Shown here in pieces: positions 10,147 through 20,194 of a stretch of DNA of 64,000 nt. Source of the DNA: Symbiodinium natans (lineage: Eukaryota > Sar > Dinophyceae > Suessiales > Symbiodiniaceae); assembly GCA_905221605.1 (NCBI GenBank), contig CAJNDS010002112.1:497501-561500 (forward strand), given 5' to 3'. Within the stretch, counting starts at the first letter, position 1. Each line of letters opens with the position of its first letter. A model generated the notes under the pieces. It was given only the letters and a program-made list of their open reading frames with translations, was not told the DNA's origin and ran no database searches. The translations under genes and the position numbers were made by a program.

Positions 10147-10461
10147 ATTCGCCTACCTTGGCCAATGTCGCACTGCAATCGCGACGCGGGTATCGTGAAA
10201 CGACAGTACGCGCGACAAACCACAAAACACACATCAATCTCTCGTCGACGCATGAACAGGAACCTGCAATTCCAATCGTTGAATCAGTGTTGAATCACAG
10301 AGAAACCGCATGAAAACCATCTTTGGGTGTTGTTGGAAGGACATATCCATCCAGATCAAGCTGCAAAAACCATTTTGACGTTGGAGACAGTGGTGGAGAT
10401 TTATTTTTTCGGGGCCGTTTTCCGCAACATCAAGTGGGTCCCTGTGCACGGCGCTTCGGCC

Positions 10462-12530
10462 TCAGACAGCTGCGGGAATCACCTCGGCCTCAGACAGCAC
10501 GCATGGGGAGGCGGCTGTCGGCGGGAGTCGCCTGCCAGCGCGCGTCGGCGAGGAGCCTGGCAGGGCGGGCTCCGGCCCGCCAGCTCGAGGAGGGATGCTG
10601 CAAAGGCTCGCTGCGCTGCAACAGCGAGGATGCCGCTCCATCTCAAGACCCTCGCTGCCCGGGCAGCAGTCCGGAGAGAGGCAGGCACCTCCGCTGCGCG
10701 CGCTCTCGCCAGCAAGCGGATGTACTACTTCCATCCCGAACACCACCAAGCGGCAGCGGCGCGCCCGCTCCAGCTCGGGATAAGGTTTGGCGTTGTTTGC
10801 GGCGTGTAGCCTGGGCAAGAGCGATGCCGGGGCATCGGCGCCGGCGCGGGGCTGGCCGTCCCGGCCGAGGGGGCTGACGAGCGTGGCATCAACTGCGAGC
10901 TGCTCCCCATGCCACGGGGGCAGCCCGTTGCAGACAACCTCAATCCGCCGTGCGTCCTGCACGGGCACATCGAGGTTCATGTCGGCTAGCCGCACGTTTC
11001 TGGCCACACGTGCGCCAGCCACACCCTGGCGAGGGCTCGCTCAAATGGGATGGCGCACGAGGCAAGGACGCCAGCAGTGGCACACGCCGTCCGGTAGTCA
11101 CCCAGCACATCCAGCGGCTTTCGGCAGGCGCAGGTCCGCGGCGCGAGCGGGAGCGGCAGACGCAAGCGGCGAAGGAGGAGGACCCGGAAGTGCGCACTGG
11201 GGAGCGTGACATCCTCATGTGTGGGCAGAACCATGGCGGGCCGCGAAGAGTGCGGCCCGGCCTGTGATAGCAGCAGCGCTCGTGAGGCAGGTGACAGGTT
11301 CGAAAAAGCCGTCTCGAACGCTCGCTCGTCACAGGCGTGGGCAGCACGTCGCTGCCATCCGCGGAGGTGGTCACATGGGTCAGGCCTCGGCGGACGATCG
11401 TGGGCCTCCCGTTTCAGCGCGAGCTGGCGTTGGACAAACGCGTCAGGGGCAGCGGGCCTCGAAGACGGCGAGCGAGTCAGCCAGCCCACGCAGCCCAGTA
11501 AGCTGCGGGGGCTGCGCGTGTTGCCTGAGTGAGACCCAGACCTCCTAAGCTTGCGGGCAACAGCGCGATGGCGCGTGCCGGGCACTCCGCGTCCTCGGCC
11601 GGCTCACCAACACAAGCAACGTTTCCGCTATTGAGCGGGGGTGCCTGGCGCGTAGGACGGGGAGTGTGTCTGCACTGTGTCTGCCCAAGACGCCCAGTAC
11701 GCTGCCAAACGGCCGGTCTCTGCAGAACGGAGGCCGAGTCCGCCAAGCCTGAGGGGGAGATGTGCCCGGCGGATCGCAACCGGATCAAAAGTCAACGGCT
11801 CGTCATTGCCGAGTAAGCGTCCCAAGCATCCGAGGACTGCTGCATCGTGACGCCGTGCGAATTCGCCTGCAACGCCTGGCGGCAAAACCCGCAAGAGGTA
11901 GTTGCTGCGTAGAAGCAGCCAGGCGACCTGCAGGTCAGGAACGGTGGGGATGCTGGCCAACAGAGCCGCATGGTCGTCCAGTTTTTTTTTTTTTTTTTTT
12001 TTTTCATGGTCGTCCAGTTTTGCGCGGAGGGTTGCCTGGATGAAAGCATCACTGCCCATTGGCGTGCCTAGGACGACCAGACCCTGGCTCTCGGCGGGTA
12101 GTGCCCAGTCCCTAACCCAAACCGGCGGATCGGACGGTCCCGCCGGCACCCGGGCATTGAGGCCCGGGGGCGCTTCGCCTGCCGCGTTCCAAGCACGCGT
12201 CGTCTTCCCCAAGTGAAGGTCAACGTTTGCTCGCGAAGACCCAAGCAAGTCCAAGGCCGGTGCTGTGCGGTCGGGCAGAGACACCACGTACGTGTCATCG
12301 AGGAACGCGTAAAGTTCCTCCCCCGGTTGCAACCTGGAGTGGACTTCCTGCAACGCTGGGTGCACCCCGATAGAATACAACCCCGGCATCAGTGGATCTC
12401 CTTGTTCGCCTCCTTCGGCTTGGGATACCGCATGTCCTCGGCCCTCCGCATCATTAAACAATGTGCTTTCGACCCCACAGAACATGCGGACGAAGGGGAT
12501 AAGCGCAGACATTTTCGCCAGCAGGAACAT
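10462..12530 (-). mobile_element. Non-LTR retrotransposon, 3' part, copy A (decayed)
   Basis: The minus-strand frame 12530-11628 holds the second half of a reverse transcriptase. AEGGEQGDPLM is followed by the catalytic box YAFLDDTYVV, then LGTPMGSD and RLGGLGLRSAE. The next frame (about 11585-10986) carries RVLLLRRLRLPL and a Cys-rich CACRKPLDVLGDYRTAC, which resembles the zinc knuckle of LINEs. The frame 11022-10462 has IEVVCNGLPPWHGEQLAVDA and YPELERARRC, a conserved C-terminal domain of this family that may be a restriction-like endonuclease. Frameshifts separate the three parts, so the copy is dead. It is 5'-truncated within the fingers region. A second copy lies directly upstream in the same orientation. 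Confidence 0.65.
11969..12021 (-). mobile_element. Poly(A)-only micro-insertion with target duplication
   Basis: CATGGTCGTCCAG occurs twice, at 11969-11981 and 12005-12017, separated by 23 T. The repeat can be extended by four T, giving a 17 bp target duplication around about 19 T. The added length is exactly 36 bp, so the reverse-transcriptase frame of copy A stays open and gains seven lysines (KLDDHEKKKKKKKLDDH). This looks like target-primed integration of a poly(A) tail with no body. Confidence 0.7.
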
Positions 12531-12866
12531 CCCAGATTTTTTCTTTGCTGAATTTCACGAGGACCCTGCCGGCAGCCAACTCCTACAGAGAGCTGTTTGA
12601 TACACAGGATTGCCACACGGGGCCATCAAATTGTTGGAAGGTCTGACGAGGACGCTTGACCCCGAAAAAACGAAACTCAGCAATGTGTTTAAGCCATCGG
12701 TGTCGTCAGAGTTGGGAGTAACAAGCTTGATGACGATGCTAATGCAAAAAGGACAACGACGTCAAGCTCAGGATGAGGTGCGAATCGCTTGCGGGAAAAG
12801 AAGAAAAGAAAAAAAAAAAAATTGAAAAAAAAACGTTCGCGTACCTGCTGCTGCCTCGCATTGAAG

Positions 12867-14623
12867 CTACCTTGGAGGAATACCAACCTGAGGAACAGCA
12901 ATGAACAGCATGGGTTTCGCAACGGGGTGTGCTTTTGGATGCTTTGCGGCAACATGGTGTTTCACGTCCACGTCATCTGGATTATGCGACGGATGTACAA
13001 TAAGCACACAAGCGAGATTCGTGCTGTCTCTTCTGCCGGCCGAGAATTTCATATCAAAGGAGAGGCGGCTTGGCAGCACGTTTCCCGTGCCCCTCGCGGC
13101 CAGGAGGTCGCCCAACGGAGGGAGCAGGATGAGCAGGCCAAGGCTCAATTTGATCCGAAAGCGATCAGGCCGGTCCAGCCGCGCCGCGCCGCGTAGCTGC
13201 GCCGGCGCCTCGCGGGCTTTGGCCTTCGCCAGTCCACGGACGAATCGGACAGCTTCGGCGACGAACCTGCCGCCCACCTCCAGCCGGATGACGACCAGTT
13301 TGCATCGCCGCGCATTCGCAAGTTCGGGGTAAGTCACCCGCCGCTTCCGCGCGGCGGCCTCCCCGCCGCCGTCCCCGGCGTTCTGTTTCGGACACCCCCA
13401 TGACCCGCCGTCGACCGCTGCCTGCGAACCTTGCCAAAGCGGCAGGCCGTTGGCCAGGACCTCGATGCGGCGGCCGTCCGCCAGTGGCACCTCTACGTTC
13501 ATGTCCCAGGACGCCGGCAGTGAGACACGCGGTGCGGTGGTCACCGAGGGCGTCGAGGGCGCCGCCACACCGGCGCTAGCGTGGCGCGAGTGGGAGTGGC
13601 AGGCGCAGTCGCCGCAAGAGTAGCACCCGGAAGTGCGAGCTCTGCAAGCGGAACTCCGGTGCCGTGGGGAGAGACGTCAGCGCCCGCGCTCCACAGGGTG
13701 CCTGGGAGAGCATCAGGGCGCGCGAAGCAGCCCGCGCACCTGGCGCATCCAGGGAAGCCGGCCATCGCCTTTTGCTACAAACATGCCGCCTGGTTCAGGA
13801 TCTCGGCCACCACGCGCGGGTGTCGCGCACGGAGCGTGGGCAGCGTATCCGCCCAGGAAGCCCAAAAGGCTGCTGCCCGCCCATCGGTGGCTGAGCGGAG
13901 GCCCAGACCTCCCAACCTGAAGGGTAGCCTGGCCCGCCTGCCTGCCAGGGCGTCGGGGTGAAAGGGCCAAAAGTTCGCGCAAGCACTGCGCGGCTCCCGC
14001 ATCGTGCTCACCTGCGAACTCCTCCGTGAGCGATGAGGGAAGGGACCGCAACAAGTAGTTACTGCGGGGCACGGCGCACATCAGTAACAGGAACCAAGCA
14101 TATTGGAGGTCCGACAGACCTGGGGGCTTGTCGAAGAGGCGCGCGTGGCTACGCAGCCGTTCACGCAGGGCCTCCCTTTTGTACTGGTCGCTTCCCAGCG
14201 GCGTGCCGAGGACCACGAAACCTTGTGCCTCTGGCGGTAACTCCCTGTCCCCGACCCACACCGGCGCATCCCGGCAGCAGTTCGCGTAAACCGGGCGGTT
14301 CAACCCCCGCCGCGTTCCAGACGCGAGTCTTACCGAGGTGAACATCAATGTTGGCGTATCGCTTGGGCAGCTCGCAGCGTGCTGAAGGCCGCGCACACCC
14401 GGTCTGGTTCACAGGACACAAACGTGTCGTCCAAAAAGGCATACACGTCCTCCGCGGGTCGCAGGTCGTCATGGGCTGCCACCAGCGTCGGATGGACGGC
14501 CACCGCAAGCAGGCCCAGCATCAGCGGGTCTCCCTGTTCCCCGCCTTCGGCTTGGGCGATGTTTTGTCCCACGAAAAACCTCATAAATGGCTGGGATGTA
14601 TATTGTCCACAGAACAAGGCCAT
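12867..14623 (-). mobile_element. Non-LTR retrotransposon, 3' part, copy B (decayed)
   Basis: A diverged relative of copy A, with the same block order on the same strand. AQAEGGEQGDPLM and VYAFLDDTFVS lie at 14623-14345. They are followed by a frameshift, then VLGTPLGSDQYKREALRERL (14396 frame), LGGLGLRSATDGRAAAFWAS (14011-13775), and the C-terminal IEVLANGLPLWQGSQAAVDG ... YPELANARRCKLVV (13568-12867). At least three frameshifts make it a pseudogene. Copy B ends about 340 bp before copy A begins, a head-to-tail pair. Confidence 0.65.
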
Positions 14624-14679
14624 TCAACAAACATTGCTTTTCATTTTCAGGCGGCTTGCAAAGCGTTCTATGCAGTATC

Positions 14680-14960
14680 CGCATTCTTGGTGACACGACC
14701 GTTTCCCTGCAGGACCGACTGCGCTATTTTGATGCTGTGGTAAGTCCTGTTGCTTGCGATGCCGCGGGTCACGCAAAAAATCTTCAGGACGACGTCCAGA
14801 ACTGGATATTAGATTCCGTCGTTTGCTTCGATCTGTTGCCGGTGCACCTGGCCAAGTGGATTCACGAGATCTTCCATTTGTTGAACGGACGTGTACGGGA
14901 ACAAATCCGTGGAGCCCTCCGCATCCTCCGCCAAACGCTCCGTGACGGCACGGCGCCGCT
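14680..14960 (+). mobile_element. Plus-strand fragment of a LINE reverse-transcriptase tail
   Basis: The plus strand reads SLQDRLRYFDAVVSPVACDA, then in another frame FRRLLRSVAGAPGQVD, then EIFHLLNGRVRE. This order (RLRYFDAVV..PVA, RR.LRS..G.PG, EI.H..N.RV) is typical of the region downstream of the catalytic core in dinoflagellate LINEs of another family. A frameshift lies near 14750. It sits tail to head against copy B, which is on the minus strand. Confidence 0.5.
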
Positions 14961-15799
14961 TTTGTGCGACCTGCTGGCGGACGCCCGTGATGCCGAGGCA
15001 TGTGCCCGCGAGCCGTCTCCCCGCCCCTTGAAATTCGCCGTACACGGGCTGCATGGCATGCTGGCCATGTTGCTGCGCAGTAGTAGTGGTGGGATGCGCG
15101 CCTCCTGTAGGTGGCCCCGAACTGTAGACCATCGTCTGCAGTCGCAAAAAGGATCCAGGAGAAGAGACAAAAATAGTGCTCAACGCTCAACAGTAGCGAT
15201 GAATGGTCGAAACATTCGAAATAATTCTTGAAATCACACTGGAAGCTTGCGTCATACATTGTCTCACTTCCAGCTCATCGCTGGGTGGTGCATGTAAATC
15301 CCATTCCTACGTTGCCTTGTGTGGTGCGACCTCCATCTATTTGGAAAAGAAACACGCCAATGGGTGGCTCCTTTGGATGCCTTCGTCGAATTTAACTTGC
15401 ACTCGTGAGTTCGGCGCTTGTACATAACTATGGTGGCCTTTTTCGTGAACCCTCACTGGCCCGCCTTCCGGCTTCCACTCTGGCTCTTACAGTATCGGGA
15501 TGGGGAGCGGGCGGACGGCTCACGCCAAGGGCAGGATGTCACTGAAAAGCGGCACCCTCGTCGAGGTTTGAGGTCCCGGCCATGGGCAAAGCTAGATGCG
15601 AAGGACCTGGCAGCTGCAAAGGAGAGGAGCGCTGACCAGCGGAGTGCATGGCGGACGTGCTGACGCAGCCTGGGCGCGGCTGCGGCACTTTTTTTCCACT
15701 GCCATCAGGGTCATGCGGGTGCCGGGCCCAGCGCAGTCGGCCAGCACCAACAGTGCGGAAGCCGGCGGGCTGCAGTCCTGCTGCGGTTGGGCCGCAGTT

Positions 15800-16070
15800 T
15801 CAAACACAGCCACTTGCACCGCGACGGACAACAACCCACACCACCGAGCGCCAAGCCGCTCGCAGCACTGCGGCACACAGCAGCCGGGGCGCAGTAGAGC
15901 CACGCGTCAAGGTCCGCAGGAAGACGCGGGCCTGGTCATTCCAGCGCCCGCCAACCTCGTGTCCGAAGACTATCAGGCGCTGGGGCCCGGGCCCACACAG
16001 CTCAGGGTACACGGACTGCTTCCGGCGCTCGCCATGGTGCAGCGAAGCCCCATCTAAGCAGGAGGCCATT
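15800..16070 (-). mobile_element. Minus-strand fragment of the LINE C-terminal domain
   Basis: The 3' part of a 407-residue minus frame (17023-15800) matches the C-terminal block of copies A and B: RKQSVYPELCGPGPQRLIVF, HEVGGRWNDQARVFLRTL and LRAAWRSVV. The first 300 residues of that frame are low-complexity antisense reading and are not supported as coding. Confidence 0.5.
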
Positions 16071-16216
16071 GGCGATGCCGCTGGAACGGAGATGCCCACT
16101 TCGTGCGAGAACCGCTCCGTGTGCGAGCGCTGTTCACGCCGACCGTGCTGACATGCAGTGCTTTGCTGCTCTCCTGACACTTGCGGAGGCCGTTGCTTGC
16201 TGTTGCCTGAGCGCAA

Positions 16217-16740
16217 TTGGTCCTGCAACATGGGGGGCTCGGGTTGCGCAAAGCTAGTCGACTGGCGCCCGCGGCCTATTGGGCATCCTGGGGCGCCCTT
16301 TGGCGTTACCTCGGGATTGCGCGACCTCATTGTCAAGCTCGATTCTATGCCTGGGCGGTCAACTTTCGGCCTCGAGGTTTCTCTCGAGGTTTCCCGGGAA
16401 TGCAGCGCGAAGCGTCTAGGGCAGTTGATGACTTCTGTCGGATGTCCTTGCTCAGCGAGCTCGAAAAAGCATCGGTCGCGCTGCTGGATTCGCAGTCTGC
16501 TCGCGTAGTGTTCTCTTGCCCGGCTCAAGGCAAGGTGAACTGCAGCTTGAGTCGTCGCTCTTCCGTGTTTTGCTTCTGCGCCCTCTTCGCCTGCCGCTTT
16601 CTCTGGCTGCAGCTGCCCGTATATGCCGTTGGCACCTCGATGACGTCGGGGTTCACATCGCCGCATGCCGCCGGTCCGGCATGCTCCGCTGGCGCTCGAG
16701 CGTGCGGCCACCGGCGTCTGTAAGAGGCCAGGGCAACAGT
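16217..16740 (+). mobile_element. Plus-strand fragment of the same LINE family
   Basis: HGGLGLRKASRLAPAAYWAS, followed after about 300 bp by VLLLRPLRLPLSLAA and a degraded Cys/His stretch (ICRWHLDDVGVHIAACRRSG), corresponds to the middle and knuckle regions of copies A and B. It lies opposite and adjacent to the minus-strand C-terminal fragment at 15800-16070. Either one copy was inverted internally or two truncated copies sit head to head. Confidence 0.5.
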
Positions 16741-17023
16741 GTGGTGACGAGCTATCGAAGTCCTCGTCAGGCACACCGGGGGCACACCGGTGGCGTGTGG
16801 GCCAGCCACTTTTGTGGCACAACCTGCCCCTCGAGTGTTTTTGTCCCCATATTCGTCCACCCGCCGCCGTCCGGTATCGTCCGGTCCTGGGCCACAGCGG
16901 AACACCATGCAGAAGTGCGCACGCGTACGTGTTCATCGGTGTGGTTTGCGGCGTCCTCGACGTCAGCTGGGGAATCTGGGGATGCCTCCATGGCCTGGTT
17001 GTATAGCATCTCGCGGATCTCAC

Positions 17024-18257
17024 AGTATCAGTAGGCCCAGTGAAGGACAGCTAGTGATGCGGGAGCCCCCCCGCGGGTAAAAGGCCAGAACGAGACTCTC
17101 CCACGTCTCAGCTCATATGTCGGAGATGCCAGAAAAGTGGCTGCGCCAAATCACGCAAGGGAGTGGATTCCGACGAGAAACTACACTCACCTGAGAGCCG
17201 CAAAGCCTCAAAATGACACTGATCTCATTGGGTTGAGGATTTTGGGTTGAGGGCTTTGCGATTTGGTGTACGTCGCATTTGAAACCCGCTGCTGTCGTTG
17301 TTCTTGGCATTTACACCCAGGATTCTGGAAGAAGCAAAGCAAAATACAAGCCAGCAGCTCTCTTAGGCAGCGTCTGTCCATTTTCAACAGATGCACAGCT
17401 TCTCACAGGACGACCACAGTTAAAAATGTTCTGCGAGCAAATGCCTTCCTCGGCATCCAGAGCACAGGACCCCTGACGCATCGCTTCGAGGCTCTCTACA
17501 ATGACTCTACAGGCACAGAAGCAGGCCTGGACTCAGACTAGTCCTTCAGACTTTTTGTAGGGGTGGTGTGGGAACCCTTATAAAGACTGACCTGGTGTAC
17601 ATGCATGCACGTAGACAGCGGATAATAGATTGCACTGCTGTCACCACCTAGTGCAGCGGGTCGGCCAAGTGATCACGGATCAAAAAAAAACCGTCGTCAG
17701 CATGCACAACAGGAAGCTGCACTGCTTCACTTCAGCTCATCTGTGCCCAGCCGCCTTGCAACAGGAGCCCACACATTCAACGGAACCACCCATCCATCAA
17801 CCTGGATTGTACCTGCAATGACACTGCGTACCGAACGTCGACACGCCTTAGTGAGCACGCAACAACTGTAACCATTGCGCCAACTACGCCGAAGAAGATA
17901 GGGTCTGAAAGATATCAGCATCTGAAAGACATCCTGCAGCTGATCTGTGGACATAAAACCCAAAGTGTCCAATGTGACCACAGATCACATGGCTTGATTA
18001 TATCAAGCATTCCTGATCCGTTGCCTTGTGAGGGTTTCACGGTTCGAGGGATCTGGGGCTTTGGGGTTGAGGCTTGGGTTGTGAGAAAAAGGTCTTCCAA
18101 GCGTGCAGCTCCGGTTGTTTCTCTGAGGAGTCGTCGCTGGGGGGAGGGGAGAGCTCTCTAAGGAACAGCGCCCCCTGCATGGACAAGGCCTCTGCATACT
18201 GCTCCCTGCCTTCCGGATCCTTCTGGCACCAGCAAGATCCTGAAACCGCGCCTGGCG
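17024..18257. other. Stretch without a supported gene
   Basis: Only short overlapping frames occur on both strands. None shows a recognisable domain or a repeat to older copies. I see nothing that I can name here. Confidence 0.3.
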
Positions 18258-18436
18258 CGGTTTAGGGTTTAGGGTTTATGGGGTTTAGGGTTTAGGGTTT
18301 ATGGGGGTTAGGGCTTAGGGGGTTTAGGGGGTTTAGGGGGTTTAGGGGGTTTAGGGGGTTTAGGGGGTTTAGGGGGTTTAGGGGGTTTAGGGGGTTTAGG
18401 GGGTTTAGGGGGTTTAGGGGGTTTAGGGGGTTTAGG
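18258..18436 (+). repeat. TTTAGGGGG variant telomere-like array
   Basis: Begins with TTTAGGG and TTTATGGGG units and settles into about 14 tandem copies of the 9 bp unit TTTAGGGGG. The frame on the opposite strand (Asn-Pro-Leu repeats) is an artefact. Confidence 0.9.
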
Positions 18437-20194
18437 GTTTTTGGGCTTAAGGGTAGTGAGGGTCTTGGAGAGCTAGGGGGTGGCAGCAAACGACTTCAGG
18501 TTTTTGGGGGCCAACCCTCAGTCCACGCCATCAAGCCCAAAGACCCTACCTTGTTTCTAGGCCACCTGCGAGTCCTATAAGTGGTTTCATACTGGGAAAA
18601 CTGGTTGGGATTCAGGGTGAGGTTGAAGGCATCTTTCTGGGATCTGGTTCAGATTGCGGGCATCCCCACACTGCCCACCCCACCCCCCCAAGGATGGCAG
18701 CTTTGACACCAGATCCTGGGCCTCATCCCGGGCAGCTCTTGACCGGCGCCAGGCTGCTGCATGGCGCGCCGGATGAAAAACTTTCAGCTTCTTTGTCTGC
18801 TTTCTGCGGTTGAGTCTGTTTTTTTTGTGGGCGTTGGAGTGTTGGGTGTGGACTGCGAAGTTTTTAGATTTGGTCGTGTTTAGCCTTTGGGGAAATTCGG
18901 AGTCTCCTAGCTCAGAGTCAGCCCCAGAAGCGTTCTGAAACCAAGCTTTTGGGAGGAGGCGTTGGTTCTCGGTTGCTCAGAGGTCCAGATAGATGGTGCT
19001 GTTTGACTTAAACGTGCTTAGGGGGGAGTGGGGGAACGAACATAGTTACCATTATAGGGGATTAGATAGGAATTATGACTGAAGCTCTCAATTACGCACC
19101 CGGGTAAGTGCTCAGCTTGCTCAAGCCAAAAAAAGGTCCCTGCTTAGGATCCTACTTAACTGCTATACAGCATCCGGCCTAGCAACAGCCTTGAGGATGT
19201 GCGCCCACGACTTGAAATATGAGCCTTTCCCCGATAGGCTTTACATGCAGCTGTTTGAAGAAAGCACGACAGCGGGACCTGTTTGTACAAGGCGGAGGCG
19301 ACTTTGTTCCCAATGTTGTCTGGCTGATGGCAATGCCCCTTCCCTGCCTGTTCTTCCAGCAAGCTCCTTGCCAGGTCGCGTACCCCCATCATGAAAGCAC
19401 CATCAACAACAAGCGTCACGCAAGCCTACTCGAGAGCATACACGAGCCCATGTCGCACAGCTGTTGCAAAGCTCCAGCAGCAGGCTACATGAGCCATGGT
19501 CTAAACTCCGTATGGGTGGATAGATGGAGATTATATAGGGATCCTATTACAAGACGTACTAAGGGGGATACCAGGAGTTTAGACTATAGCTCATATGAAC
19601 ATCTCGTTTCTTCCTGCTGATGACAGCGACATGCCAGCACCAACATCTTGAGCGTTCATACTCAGACAGACCTCCAACCGAGGTTCAAAACGTTCATGCT
19701 CAAACTCTGCCGGGGGGGGTGATATGAAGATGGCAGATATGATCGCGATGCTTCTCAGGCTTCAAACCTACACCACATCAGGAAGCTTCTGCCAGCTTCA
19801 ACATCCTACCACGTGAGGGGCTCCTCTACCCTCTGGATCCGCAACTATGCAGGAACATTCACAAAGATCGAAAAGGACGTTGCCAATTCAAAACTGGAGT
19901 GTTCAAACTGGCCATTTTTCTTAGCACATTGGCTCGAGCACAAAGAGGGCAGCTTGTCTTTGACCCATAGCGGGCTTGCAGAAGCGCCAACACTCAAACA
20001 GCTTGTAGTGTTCTCTTGCGTCCCCATGCGTGATACCTAGCCGCTGGGATAGGGACAGAAGACAGATAGGCGAGCACTTCGAGATCTGAGTGTAGCACTT
20101 TATCCCTCTTCGTACATCAACACAGAAAGGCCTGACTACAAAACCGCGGCTTGAATTCTGTCACTTACGCCACTGCATACTGCATCCCTCTTCA
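18437..20194. other. Stretch without a supported gene
   Basis: No domain recognised. Several short frames on both strands (for example 19219-19620, plus) have no supporting motif. Since the DUF885-like gene ends at 20195 on the minus strand, the first part beyond that point would be its 3' flank. Confidence 0.3.

Noticed and set aside
12500-12540. GGAACATCCCAGA as a fourth inverted-repeat element
   Set aside because: Only one end is present and no matching second end was found nearby.
15800-17023. 407-residue minus-strand gene
   Set aside because: Only the last ~90 residues match a known block (LINE C-terminal domain); the rest is Arg/Pro-rich antisense sense-less reading.
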